NCBI RefSeq assembly: GCF_002414005.1 | Contig: NZ_DHYG01000001.1 | Coordinates: 1 to 58,891, forward strand | Source: Psychrobacter sp. UBA5136 | GTDB taxonomy: Bacteria; Pseudomonadota; Gammaproteobacteria; Pseudomonadales; Moraxellaceae | Reading direction: 5' to 3' | DNA: 58,891 nt | Part shown: positions 38,058-46,376 of the stretch, in pieces | Layout: every line of letters starts with the position of its first letter | Numbering within the stretch: the first letter of the stretch is position 1 | Made by a program: the position numbers and the translations under genes | Notes under the pieces: generated by a model | The model's database searches: none | Seen by the model: the letters and a program-made list of their open reading frames with translations, nothing else | Told to the model about the DNA's origin: nothing

Positions 38058-38711
38058 TTAGAGATAAGGATTAGGTAGGCCTAGTCCTGCCAAAATAGCA
38101 ATCTCAAAGCTTTCCATCTCATCTTGCTCGGCTTGTCCGAGCTCATGGTCAAAGCCCAGTAGGTGCAGTATACCGTGTATCAATAAATGGCTGATATGCT
38201 GCGCCACGGTCTTTTTTTGCTCAGTAGCTTCGCGTACCACCACAGCATGACAAATCACCAGCTCGCCTAGCGGCAACGTTGGCATCAAGCCAATGATTGC
38301 CGCTGGCAAGTCGCTTGGGTAGGATAAAATATTAGTAGCATAATCTTTGCCGCGCGCCTCTAAATTTAGCTCTTGACCCTCAACTGTATCGGTAATATAA
38401 ATATCGAGCGCTTTGGTTTTCTCTTGCCATATCTCACTATCGATATCGTTAAAGTAAGGCAGCGTCAGACCATGGTTAATACGCTCATCGATATTTTCCA
38501 GTGTCGCTATCATGACTTTTAACAATTTCTCACGAGGATAAAACGTCTTGAGTATCTCGTCATCGATACTATCGGCGGCGCTGATATCAAGCGTGGCTAA
38601 GTTCTCGTCATTATTAAATGCGGCTAATTTTTCATCGTTATTATTATTAAAACGGCTATTAATATTCTCATCTAAGTGATTGTCAGTATCATTATGTTCG
38701 GCTGGGCTCAT
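38058..38711 (-). CDS. ybeY: Endoribonuclease YbeY
   Basis: Metal-dependent endonuclease that matures the 3' end of 16S rRNA and acts in ribosome quality control. The HGILHLLGFDH motif with zinc ligands H179, H183 and H189 is intact. The protein is 217 residues against 155 in E. coli: the N-terminal 45-60 residues are acidic and Asn-rich and precede the folded domain. AAGGAGGG about 5 nt before the ATG at 38711 makes this long start convincing. It lies downstream of phoH as in most bacteria, but a terminator stands between them. Confidence 0.92.
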   Translation of the reverse strand: MSPAEHNDTDNHLDENINSRFNNNNDEKLAAFNNDENLATLDISAADSIDDEILKTFYPREKLLKVMIATLENIDERINHGLTLPYFNDIDSEIWQEKTKALDIYITDTVEGQELNLEARGKDYATNILSYPSDLPAAIIGLMPTLPLGELVICHAVVVREATEQKKTVAQHISHLLIHGILHLLGFDHELGQAEQDEMESFEIAILAGLGLPNPYL

Positions 38712-38781
38712 GCTACCCTCCTTTATTATGTCAATGTGAAAATATCTAAGATTAATTAACTAGCAATAAATGTTTAACACT

Positions 38782-38810
38782 AAAAAACCGGATATCAAAT
38801 CCGGTTTTTT
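38782..38810. terminator. Terminator between phoH and ybeY
   Basis: AAAAAACCGGAT (38782-38793) and ATCCGGTTTTTT (38799-38810) form a 12-bp stem with T runs on both strands. On the minus strand it follows the phoH stop by about 28 bp. Confidence 0.85.
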
Positions 38811-38838
38811 CTCGTCCATATACGTATTTTAAGAGAGA

Positions 38839-39939
38839 TTATAACTTAGCGGCGGCGTCAGAAATGGCTTGTTTACGCTCTTGCTCTTTCATGCGCTCAA
38901 ACTTACGCTTTTCTTGTAAGGCAAGTTGCTCTTCATCAAAGACGTCATAAGCTTCAACGATTTTTTGCACCAATTGATGGCGAACGACGTCTTTTGAGTC
39001 AAACTTAGTAATATGAATCTCTTCAATACCGCTTAAGATATCCATCGCTTGTGCCAGACCTGATTTGTGCCCACGCGGCAAATCGACCTGAGTAATATCA
39101 CCAGTAATAACCGCCCGCGAGCCGAAACCTAAGCGCGTCAAGAACATTTTCATCTGCTCAGGCGTGGTATTTTGCGCTTCATCTAAGATAACAAACGAAT
39201 TGTTTAGCGTACGACCGCGCATATAAGCAAGGGGGGCGACCTCAATGATTTGCTTTTCAAGCATTTTACCGACTTTCTCAAAGCCAAGCATCTCATACAG
39301 CGCGTCATATAAAGGACGTAAATACGGGTCAATTTTTTGGGTCAAATCTCCGGGTAAAAAGCCCAGTTTTTCGCCAGCTTCTACCGCCGGACGCACCAAT
39401 AAAATACGCTCAATCTCGTTGCGCTCAAGCATATCGACCGCACAAGCAACAGCAAGATAGGTCTTACCCGTACCAGCAGGCCCAATACCAAACGACACAT
39501 CAGAGGCTAAAATATCTCTGACATAACGCTGCTGATTACCACCGCGCGGAATGATTTTACCTTTACGGGTACGCAGACTAATGGGCGTAAAGTCAGTAGC
39601 GGTTTCTAAATTATCAGCATCTTCCTCGGCAGCCGATTGCTTATCAGCTTCTATATCTTCATCACGGGCGATGCTCGATTGGATGATTAAGTGCAGCTCT
39701 TCGGCGCTGATATCTTTGGTGTTTTGCGCTTCATCGATCATTTTATAAATGATGCGTTCGCCGCGCTCAACGCCCAAAATATCGCCACTTAAACAGAAGT
39801 CGCCTTGGCGTTGGCTGATTTTAATATCGAGGCGTTCTTGGATGTATTTCATGTGGTTATTGTATTCGCCGAGCACGGTTTTCAGCTGTGCTGGGGTCAA
39901 CGATTCAAAATGTATACGGCGGCTTATGGAATCAGTCAA
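38839..39939 (-). CDS. phoH: PhoH-like ATPase
   Basis: P-loop ATPase of the PhoH (PhoL) family, linked to RNA metabolism and usually next to ybeY. Walker A GPAGTGKT at residues 153-160, Walker B FVILDEAQN, and TGDITQVDLP downstream. An N-terminal KH-like region (about 1-120) precedes the ATPase. The frame is open to an ATG at 39972, but AAGGA lies 7 nt before TTG at 39939 and nothing lies before the ATG, so I take the TTG (366 residues). No biochemical role is settled for the family. Confidence 0.9.
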   Translation of the reverse strand: MTDSISRRIHFESLTPAQLKTVLGEYNNHMKYIQERLDIKISQRQGDFCLSGDILGVERGERIIYKMIDEAQNTKDISAEELHLIIQSSIARDEDIEADKQSAAEEDADNLETATDFTPISLRTRKGKIIPRGGNQQRYVRDILASDVSFGIGPAGTGKTYLAVACAVDMLERNEIERILLVRPAVEAGEKLGFLPGDLTQKIDPYLRPLYDALYEMLGFEKVGKMLEKQIIEVAPLAYMRGRTLNNSFVILDEAQNTTPEQMKMFLTRLGFGSRAVITGDITQVDLPRGHKSGLAQAMDILSGIEEIHITKFDSKDVVRHQLVQKIVEAYDVFDEEQLALQEKRKFERMKEQERKQAISDAAAKL

Positions 39940-40497
39940 GCGATTATCCTTGTATTTGGTTGCCCGTTGCATGTTCGTTACTTCAGTGCATTAGTGCTTC
40001 TGTGCATGATAGTCGAGCGGGCTTTAAAAATAAAATAATACGTCGTGTTTCAATGCTTTTTCATTTTCATTGCGTTTATAACGGTTATGTAAATACTAAA
40101 AGTAGTGCTAATAAATATGACGGCAAAATTTTGCTAAAAATAGTTGTTGATAAGATGACGGTGATAAGTAAATGCCCTGTCTTCATTATGGTAGATAGAA
40201 TTTAAAATTCAAGCCATTTACAGGCGGGCAGGGCTTTGTTTTTGTATGGTGATTGCAACTGTAGATGATACACCTTAGAGCGAAAACGGCAACAAAACTA
40301 AATAGCCACTATGGTTATGGTCAGGAGCACAGAATGATGAATGATTTGTGGTAATCTAGAGCTTAGATAATGGCGGTGTAAAAGCTAAGTTTGTAAAGGT
40401 AGAAGAACAAGGTATTTTTTAGAAAAATAATATTTTTTGAATGTAAAGTCTTCGCGTCTAAACGCGTGCTAAATGGGAAATAATAGGAATAACAACC
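39940..40497. other. Intergenic region between phoH and ubiH
   Basis: About 560 bp separating divergent genes. I see no convincing gene. GCCCTG near 40174 and CAGGGC near 40231 could pair over about 60 nt, but there is no T run, so a small RNA is not supported. Confidence 0.4.
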
Positions 40498-41814
40498 ATG
40501 CAACATACTGAAGCAACTTTATCAATAACCAATCCTGCTAAAGCCAGTCTTGCTAATAAAGCGGCTATGACTGAGCAGCAAGTCCTTATCGCCGGCGGCG
40601 GCCATGTCGGCTTGTCTTTTGCGCTGTTGCTTGCTCATCATGGTATCGCTAGCACTCTGCTAGAGAAAAACAGCTATCCAACCATCAGTCCAAATGACGA
40701 CGCTAAACGCACGCATTATTTAGACAGCCGCAATACCGCGCTGTCACGGCGCACGGTACAGATTTATCAAGAGATTGGGCTATGGGATGAGCTACAAAGT
40801 CATGCTTGCCGAATTGATGCGGTACAGATTAGTGAGCAAGGTAGCTTTGGGCGCGCACAATTAAATAAAGCTGAGGAGCAGGTCGAGTCATTTGGGCAAG
40901 TGATGGAAAACGCGTGGCTTGGACGTAAGCTATTGCTCGCGGCTCAGCAAGAACCGCTGATTACTTTGATTGATAATGCCAATGTGATAGCCGTTGATCA
41001 ACAAAGCGATGGCGTGACGCTAAGCTTTAGCTATTATGGTGAAGAAGAGCATGAGCAGCAACTGCAGGCCAGTGTTTTGGTTGCCTGTGATGGTCGCGAC
41101 TCTACTGTACGTCAGTTATTAAATATCGGCACTACGACTTATGACTATAAGCAAACCGCTATTGTTGGGGTGGTAGAGACCGATCAGCCGCATGAACATA
41201 TCGCTATTGAGCGTTTTAGTCCGGCAGGGCCGCTTGCGGTGTTGCCATTGACCGATCCAGAAGGCGACGGCAATGATGACTATCAAAAAGGCTATAGACG
41301 CTCGGTAGTTTGGGTTTGTCCAACTGGGGAAGAAACGCAATATTTAGAAGACGATGCCCATTTCTTAGCAACTTTGCAGCAAGCCTTTGGCGCGCGCGCT
41401 GGCACGTTTAAAAAAGCTGGTCGCCGCGGCGCTTATCCATTAACGCGGGTACTGGCAGATAAACAAGTTGACGGTCGCTGCGTCATAATGGGCAATGCAG
41501 CTCACACCTTACATCCGGTCGCTGGACAAGGGTTTAACCTATGTATGCGTGATGCCCATGTACTGGAGCAAATGATGAGTCGGCAGATGCTAAAAGGTGA
41601 GGATATCGGTAATCCGACTTTGCTAAAGCGCTATGAAAAAGCCCGTCAAACCGATCAAAAACGCGTCATTCGCTTCTGTGATGCGGTAGTCCATGGCTTT
41701 ACGCATCCAAATCCAGCCGTGAAGCTGGCACGTAACGTGGCCTTGGTTGCCTTTGATAAATTACCGAATATTAAACCATTAATTGCCAATTATGCGATGG
41801 GCTTGAAATCTTAG
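40498..41814 (+). CDS. ubiH: 2-octaprenyl-6-methoxyphenol hydroxylase-type UbiH
   Basis: FAD-dependent monooxygenase of ubiquinone ring synthesis. FAD Rossmann motif AGGGHVGLSFALLL from about residue 32, DG motif ACDGRDSTVR, and GNAAHTLHPVAGQGFNLCMRD, whose GN (not GD) is the UbiH form rather than UbiI or UbiF. AGGAATAACAACC precedes the ATG. 438 residues with an extra Ser/Ala-rich N-terminal 25 residues. Followed after 98 bp by a paralog, probably in one operon. Confidence 0.9.
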   Translation: MQHTEATLSITNPAKASLANKAAMTEQQVLIAGGGHVGLSFALLLAHHGIASTLLEKNSYPTISPNDDAKRTHYLDSRNTALSRRTVQIYQEIGLWDELQSHACRIDAVQISEQGSFGRAQLNKAEEQVESFGQVMENAWLGRKLLLAAQQEPLITLIDNANVIAVDQQSDGVTLSFSYYGEEEHEQQLQASVLVACDGRDSTVRQLLNIGTTTYDYKQTAIVGVVETDQPHEHIAIERFSPAGPLAVLPLTDPEGDGNDDYQKGYRRSVVWVCPTGEETQYLEDDAHFLATLQQAFGARAGTFKKAGRRGAYPLTRVLADKQVDGRCVIMGNAAHTLHPVAGQGFNLCMRDAHVLEQMMSRQMLKGEDIGNPTLLKRYEKARQTDQKRVIRFCDAVVHGFTHPNPAVKLARNVALVAFDKLPNIKPLIANYAMGLKS

Positions 41815-41912
41815 TATTTATCAGCCTTTAAAAATAAAATCCAACATTTCAGCTGCTTGCTAAATCCCATCAATATGGCAGATAGCATGAATAACGCGAC
41901 AAAGGATGTTTT

Positions 41913-43190
41913 ATGAAAAATAACCATACGCTCATTATCGGCGGCGGTATCGTCGGTGCAACCCTGGCGCTAAAACTGGCACAAGCTGAGATGCCAGTGA
42001 CGCTTATTGATGCGCGCCCTAAACGTAGCGAGGCAGATTGGCAAAAGGTGCTTGGCAAGCGGGATGCGCGCGTTTATGCCTTAAGCCTTGCCAGTATTAA
42101 CTTACTCAAAGACGTGGGCGCTTGGCAAAAGATAGCGGCATCAGAGCGCAAAGCCGATTATACCCAAATGCAGGTGTGGCAATTAAATGGTATGGGCGAG
42201 CTATTATTCGGTGATAGTGAGGATAATAATGATGACAGTGATCAAAACGCTGAACCCAAAATGCTTGGTAGTATGGTTGAGCCGGCCGTTATCGAATATG
42301 CATTGTGGCAGCGTTTATCTGCATCTGATGTCAGTCAATATTTAACCGTTATCGATGGGCACAAAGTTATCAATATGGATTGGCTTGGCAGCGCACAAGG
42401 TTACCGTGTGATGCTAGATGATGGCACGGTGATTAATGCGCGTCTATTGGTTGGTGCTGACGGTCGTGGCTCGTTTGTGCGTAAGCAAGCAGGTATTGAG
42501 CTCGATGTGCTTGATTATAACCAAACCGCGATTTGCTGCGCCATTCAAACCGACAAGCCGCACCGAGCAACCGCCCGTCAAGCCATGCTACCGACCGGTA
42601 CATTGGCATTGTTACCGTTAGCCGATATCACCGATGAAGATAAAGCCAATCCAGAGCATTGGCAGTCGATCGTATGGACACTGCCACGCAATCAAGCATT
42701 GGCATTGTTGGAAGAAACGCCGCGCTACATCGCTGATAAACTGGCGGCTGCTAGTAATTATGAGCTGGGCGCTATCCGCGAGATTGAATCCATCGCCAGC
42801 TTTCCATTAGCCGCGCAGCAAGCAAAAAGCTACGTCGCCGATAATTTAGTCTTAATCGGTGATGCCGCGCATGGTGTGCATCCGCTGGCAGGCCAGGGGC
42901 TAAATTTGGGCATGCTTGATGTGAAGGCATTAAGTGAGCAACTCACCCATGACTATGCGCGCAGTGGCAATAAGTTGTGGGGTACGAACCAAACCTTGCG
43001 TAGCTATGAGCGTTTGCGCCGTCCACATAATAGTTTGATGATGCACAGTTTTTCGGCGCTTAACTGGCTGTTTGCAGGTTCGCTTGCTCAATTGCGTCCT
43101 ATCCAACAAATTCGTAATGAAGGCATGTATCGCGTGAGCAAAATTAAACCATTGATGCGCTTGTTTGCTAAGCAGGCGAGTGGGGTTTAG
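41913..43190 (+). CDS. Second UbiH/UbiI/UbiF-family ring hydroxylase
   Basis: Flavin monooxygenase of the same family as the preceding gene. FAD motif IGGGIVGATLALKL from residue 9, DG motif VGADGRGSFVR, and GDAAHGVHPLAGQGLNLGMLD, the GD form seen in UbiI and UbiF. It probably hydroxylates C5 or C6 of the ubiquinone ring, but the position cannot be read from sequence alone. 425 residues with an acidic Asn/Asp loop near residue 108. AAAGGA lies 7 nt before the ATG. Confidence 0.88.
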   Translation: MKNNHTLIIGGGIVGATLALKLAQAEMPVTLIDARPKRSEADWQKVLGKRDARVYALSLASINLLKDVGAWQKIAASERKADYTQMQVWQLNGMGELLFGDSEDNNDDSDQNAEPKMLGSMVEPAVIEYALWQRLSASDVSQYLTVIDGHKVINMDWLGSAQGYRVMLDDGTVINARLLVGADGRGSFVRKQAGIELDVLDYNQTAICCAIQTDKPHRATARQAMLPTGTLALLPLADITDEDKANPEHWQSIVWTLPRNQALALLEETPRYIADKLAAASNYELGAIREIESIASFPLAAQQAKSYVADNLVLIGDAAHGVHPLAGQGLNLGMLDVKALSEQLTHDYARSGNKLWGTNQTLRSYERLRRPHNSLMMHSFSALNWLFAGSLAQLRPIQQIRNEGMYRVSKIKPLMRLFAKQASGV

Positions 43191-43217
43191 CGTTTTAGAC
43201 TTAAGGAGGAGTAAAGT

Positions 43218-43848
43218 ATGAACGTGAAATTACGGACAATAACGCTGATGATGACAGGCGTTTTAGCACTGACAGGTTGTCAAACTGCTGACCTGTCTAA
43301 GCAAACAAGTCAAACTATCAACATGCCAACGGTTGTGGTTAATGTAGATAGCGACGGTGATGGCGTGCCTGATGAATTCGATCAATGTCCAAATACAAAA
43401 ATGGAAAGTAATGTAGTAGTGGATGACAGAGGCTGTCACCTCATTATGGGACCTGACATGAGTTTAAAAATCGAGTATAGTGCCTTTTTTGCCAAAGGTA
43501 GTAGTGAGCTACTTCCAAAATATCAAGCTGAACTGGATAAAGTTAGTGAAATAATGAATACGCATACTACTTCTACGATGCGTATAGAAGATAGATGATG
43601 GTGATCCGATAGCTAAATCAAATACTTTAGCTAAAAATAGAGCGCTGATGGTTAAAAACTATCTTTTATTAAAACACGGCATAGAGCCTAGTCGTTTAAC
43701 GACTTTAAATTGTGACGCTAGAGCGCCCATTGCACCTAATGATACTGAGGAGGGCAGAGCTTTTAATCGTCGGGTTTATGGTTTATTAACTGAGCCTGAC
43801 AGTGACTATCCTATCAATTTAAAAGACGGCATCTGCGTTGAATTTTAA
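43218..43848 (+). pseudogene. Frameshifted TSP3/OmpA-family lipoprotein
   Basis: Two overlapping-frame pieces of one lipoprotein. Frame 1 (43218-43598) has a lipoprotein signal (lipobox LTGC, Cys 21), a calcium-type DSDGDGVPDEFDQCP repeat and the start of the OmpA domain, then stops right after MRIEDR. Frame 2, shifted by +1 and open from about 43600 to 43848, carries the rest (DTEEGRAFNRRVYGLLTEP). Joined, it would be about 210 residues, like its neighbour (200). A short stretch around the junction also looks missing. Probably a pseudogene or a phase-variable gene; a sequencing error is possible. AAGGAGGAG precedes the ATG. Confidence 0.8.
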
Positions 43849-43914
43849 TGATAAATAGCTGTCAGCTCAACATAAACAAAAAATTGTTTTTGAAGGTATT
43901 CAGAGAGGGTAACC

Positions 43915-44517
43915 ATGCGAATGAATAAATGTAGCTCTTTATTGCTGCTAGCAACATCTATAGCGTTAGCTGGCTGCCAAACTACTATAACTGCGCCGTC
44001 TAAAGAGTTACCTCAACATAAAAACATCAGAACGATGCAAGCAACGATTGATTCAGACGGCGATGGCGTTCCTGATGACATCGACCAATGTCCTGCTACG
44101 CCGTGGAATGTAGTCATCGATGAAAGAGGCTGTCCTTTAGCGCCTATAGGGGTAGGTCTAAGAATGGAATATCGTGCTTTTTTTGACAAAGACAGTAGTG
44201 AGCTTTTGCGGAAGTACCAAGATGAACTGGATAAGGTCGGTATGAAAATGCAGGAGTACAAAGGCGCTATCCTATGGGTTGAAGGTCATAATTCAAGAAC
44301 AGAGGTTGATAGCGCCGATTTAAACAATCACAATCCGTTAGCGCAAGCTCGAGCTGATAATGTTAAAAACTATTTAATTTCAAAGTTTAACTTCGCTCCT
44401 GAGCGCATCACGACGATTGAGTATGGGGCAAATAGACCGATTGCGCCATCCGATACTGAAGAAGGCAATATGCTTAATCGGCGAGTGTATGCGCTTGCGA
44501 CTGAACCTGATAAATAA
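43915..44517 (+). CDS. OmpA-family lipoprotein with TSP3 repeat (copy 2)
   Basis: Intact 200-residue outer-membrane lipoprotein by prediction. Signal peptide and lipobox LAGC (Cys 21), then the type-3 thrombospondin-like calcium loop DSDGDGVPDDIDQCP (about residues 47-61) with Asp ligands, then an OmpA-like peptidoglycan-binding domain ending DTEEGNMLNRRVYAL, which keeps the NRRV element that contacts diaminopimelate in the family. GAGAGGG precedes the ATG. Middle member of a tandem trio of paralogs. Confidence 0.87.
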   Translation: MRMNKCSSLLLLATSIALAGCQTTITAPSKELPQHKNIRTMQATIDSDGDGVPDDIDQCPATPWNVVIDERGCPLAPIGVGLRMEYRAFFDKDSSELLRKYQDELDKVGMKMQEYKGAILWVEGHNSRTEVDSADLNNHNPLAQARADNVKNYLISKFNFAPERITTIEYGANRPIAPSDTEEGNMLNRRVYALATEPDK

Positions 44518-44569
44518 AAAAAGTAATTTTTATTAAAAGGACAAAGTAATCATTAAGAAGGACCTTACC

Positions 44570-45259
44570 ATGACACCAAAAGCGTATTTAGCCATTAGTA
44601 TTTTTAGCAGTGTTTTTACGTTATCAGCTTGTCAAACTGCACTGCAATCGGTAACGGCTAATCAGCAAGCGCCTATCGTAGCGCCCGTCGTTCCGGCAAT
44701 TTTGGATTCAGACGGCGATGGAGTGCTTGAAGATATAGACGAGTGCCCTGACACGCCACCTAACGTAGTAGTTGATGCTAAAGGCTGTCAAATAATAATT
44801 GAGGGAGGCGAGGCACTAGAGATGGAATTACGAGGATTTTTTGCACCGCTGAGTAGTCGATTAATTAATACCTATGATAAAGAGTTTGCAAAAATTGAAG
44901 AAAAGCTTAACGAATATCCAGATGCTAATGTTTTTATTTTTGGGCATTTGTCATCGAATGAGCTTGCATTATCAAAGACCAATGACAACTTATCACGCCA
45001 ACGTGCACTTACTATTAAAAACAGACTTATAACCGAACATCGTATCGCATCTGACCGTATTACTACTTATGACTGCTTAGATCGGTATCTTTCTACCAAT
45101 ATAGATCTGAGTTATGATGATCCTGAACAGATCGAATCCAAAAACAGAAGAGTCGTTCTTAAGGCAAGTAGACAAGTCCAAGATTTATCGAATCTAAAAT
45201 ACGCGAGTTATACAGAGAGTTATGGTAAGTATGCCAAGCACTGTGAGCTCTTTGAATAA
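44570..45259 (+). CDS. OmpA-family lipoprotein with TSP3 repeat (copy 3, diverged)
   Basis: 229 residues. Lipobox LSAC (Cys 21), calcium loop DSDGDGVLEDIDECP, then an OmpA-like domain that has diverged more than copies 1 and 2. It keeps NLSRQRALTIKNRL and a KNRRV element, but the P-IAP-DTEEG stretch of the others is replaced by STNIDLSYDDPEQIE, and it carries an extra 30-residue Tyr/Ser/Lys-rich C-terminus with a Cys. Ends 36 bp before the convergent lysO stop. Confidence 0.85.
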   Translation: MTPKAYLAISIFSSVFTLSACQTALQSVTANQQAPIVAPVVPAILDSDGDGVLEDIDECPDTPPNVVVDAKGCQIIIEGGEALEMELRGFFAPLSSRLINTYDKEFAKIEEKLNEYPDANVFIFGHLSSNELALSKTNDNLSRQRALTIKNRLITEHRIASDRITTYDCLDRYLSTNIDLSYDDPEQIESKNRRVVLKASRQVQDLSNLKYASYTESYGKYAKHCELFE

Positions 45260-45295
45260 TAACGACTGATTTTCATCAACCTTTAAAACTTAACC

Positions 45296-46207
45296 TTACC
45301 CCAACGCCGAAAACAACACCATCAGCACTGGCGAGACAATATTAATAATAAAACCAAAACTAATTGCCAGCGGCACGACTTTTAGGCCACCAGATTGTTG
45401 AATAATAGGCAGGGTAAAGTCTAAACTGGTCGCGCCGCCAAGTCCTACCGCTGCTGATGGATATTTACGCATAAAGACGGGAATAAACAATAGCGCAAAG
45501 AACTCACGTACCAAGTCATTAAATAGCGCCACACTGCCCCAAACCGCGCCATAAGCATCGGTCATGATAATTGCTGATAGCGAATACCACCCAAAACCTG
45601 ATGCCAATGCCATTCCCTTAGTCCAAGAGACATCGCTAAACATCAGCGCAAAGATAAGCCCGCCGACCAGTACAGCTAGCGTAAAAATGATACTCATCTC
45701 CACACCACGCTGATTAAGTAACACCTCTTTTAAAGTAATGCCCGAGCCTTTTAGGCCAATACCGACCAGTAAGATTAATATCATGAGCATGACTGTCATG
45801 GTGTTTTCAGGCGGCATGTAATCGGCTGGCAAGAAATAGCCAATGACAAAGCCAATCACCACGCAAAATACTTGTGCTAGGCTGCCGCGAATACTGACGC
45901 GGTGCTCTTTAGATTTGACGCTAGGTTTTTTGGCATGCCATGGACGCAGACGGTCAAACAGCATCAAGGCAAATAAGCCGGTACCAATCGTTAGTATCGA
46001 CAATATAGTGACATATAGCGCAATTTCACCTATTTGACTGCCAAGCCCTTCCACTTGCGACAGCTCAATACCAATCAAACCTAAGATGATAAAGACCAAA
46101 TAAGACAAGCTTTTATCGGCAAGCTTAGTCATGGTTGGGTTTGAGGGAATGGCAAAGCCAATAAACATCGGCATTAATACCAAAACAAGAGTAATCAGGC
46201 TTTGCAT
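45296..46207 (-). CDS. lysO: LysO (YbjE)-family lysine exporter
   Basis: Inner-membrane protein of about 8 helices, 303 residues. It opens like YbjE/LysO and carries the family features LVGIGLKGSGITLKEVLL and GFGWYSLSAIIMTDAYGAVWGS. In E. coli LysO exports lysine under ArgP control; the substrate here is inferred from family. I found no riboswitch or known operator in the 169 bp upstream. Convergent with the lipoprotein cluster. Confidence 0.82.
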   Translation of the reverse strand: MQSLITLVLVLMPMFIGFAIPSNPTMTKLADKSLSYLVFIILGLIGIELSQVEGLGSQIGEIALYVTILSILTIGTGLFALMLFDRLRPWHAKKPSVKSKEHRVSIRGSLAQVFCVVIGFVIGYFLPADYMPPENTMTVMLMILILLVGIGLKGSGITLKEVLLNQRGVEMSIIFTLAVLVGGLIFALMFSDVSWTKGMALASGFGWYSLSAIIMTDAYGAVWGSVALFNDLVREFFALLFIPVFMRKYPSAAVGLGGATSLDFTLPIIQQSGGLKVVPLAISFGFIINIVSPVLMVLFSALG

Positions 46208-46376
46208 GGTGATGGGCTCGCAGCTTTTATGATTTTTATCAAGGCAGTTTCAAGAAGGCACTTTTAACAAGGTCTTTTTAGGAAGCTGGAGATTGTATCA
46301 TATCACCGCGTAAATGCTGGAAAACCAATACTAAAACCGAAGTCATATTCGCCATATTATTGCATGACAAAGCTGC

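Noticed and set aside
40170..40240. Small RNA with GCCCTG/CAGGGC pairing
   Set aside because: Arms are short and 60 nt apart, with no T run and no clear promoter.
46208..46376. Lysine riboswitch upstream of the LysO-type exporter
   Set aside because: The region is too short and shows none of the conserved lysine-riboswitch elements.
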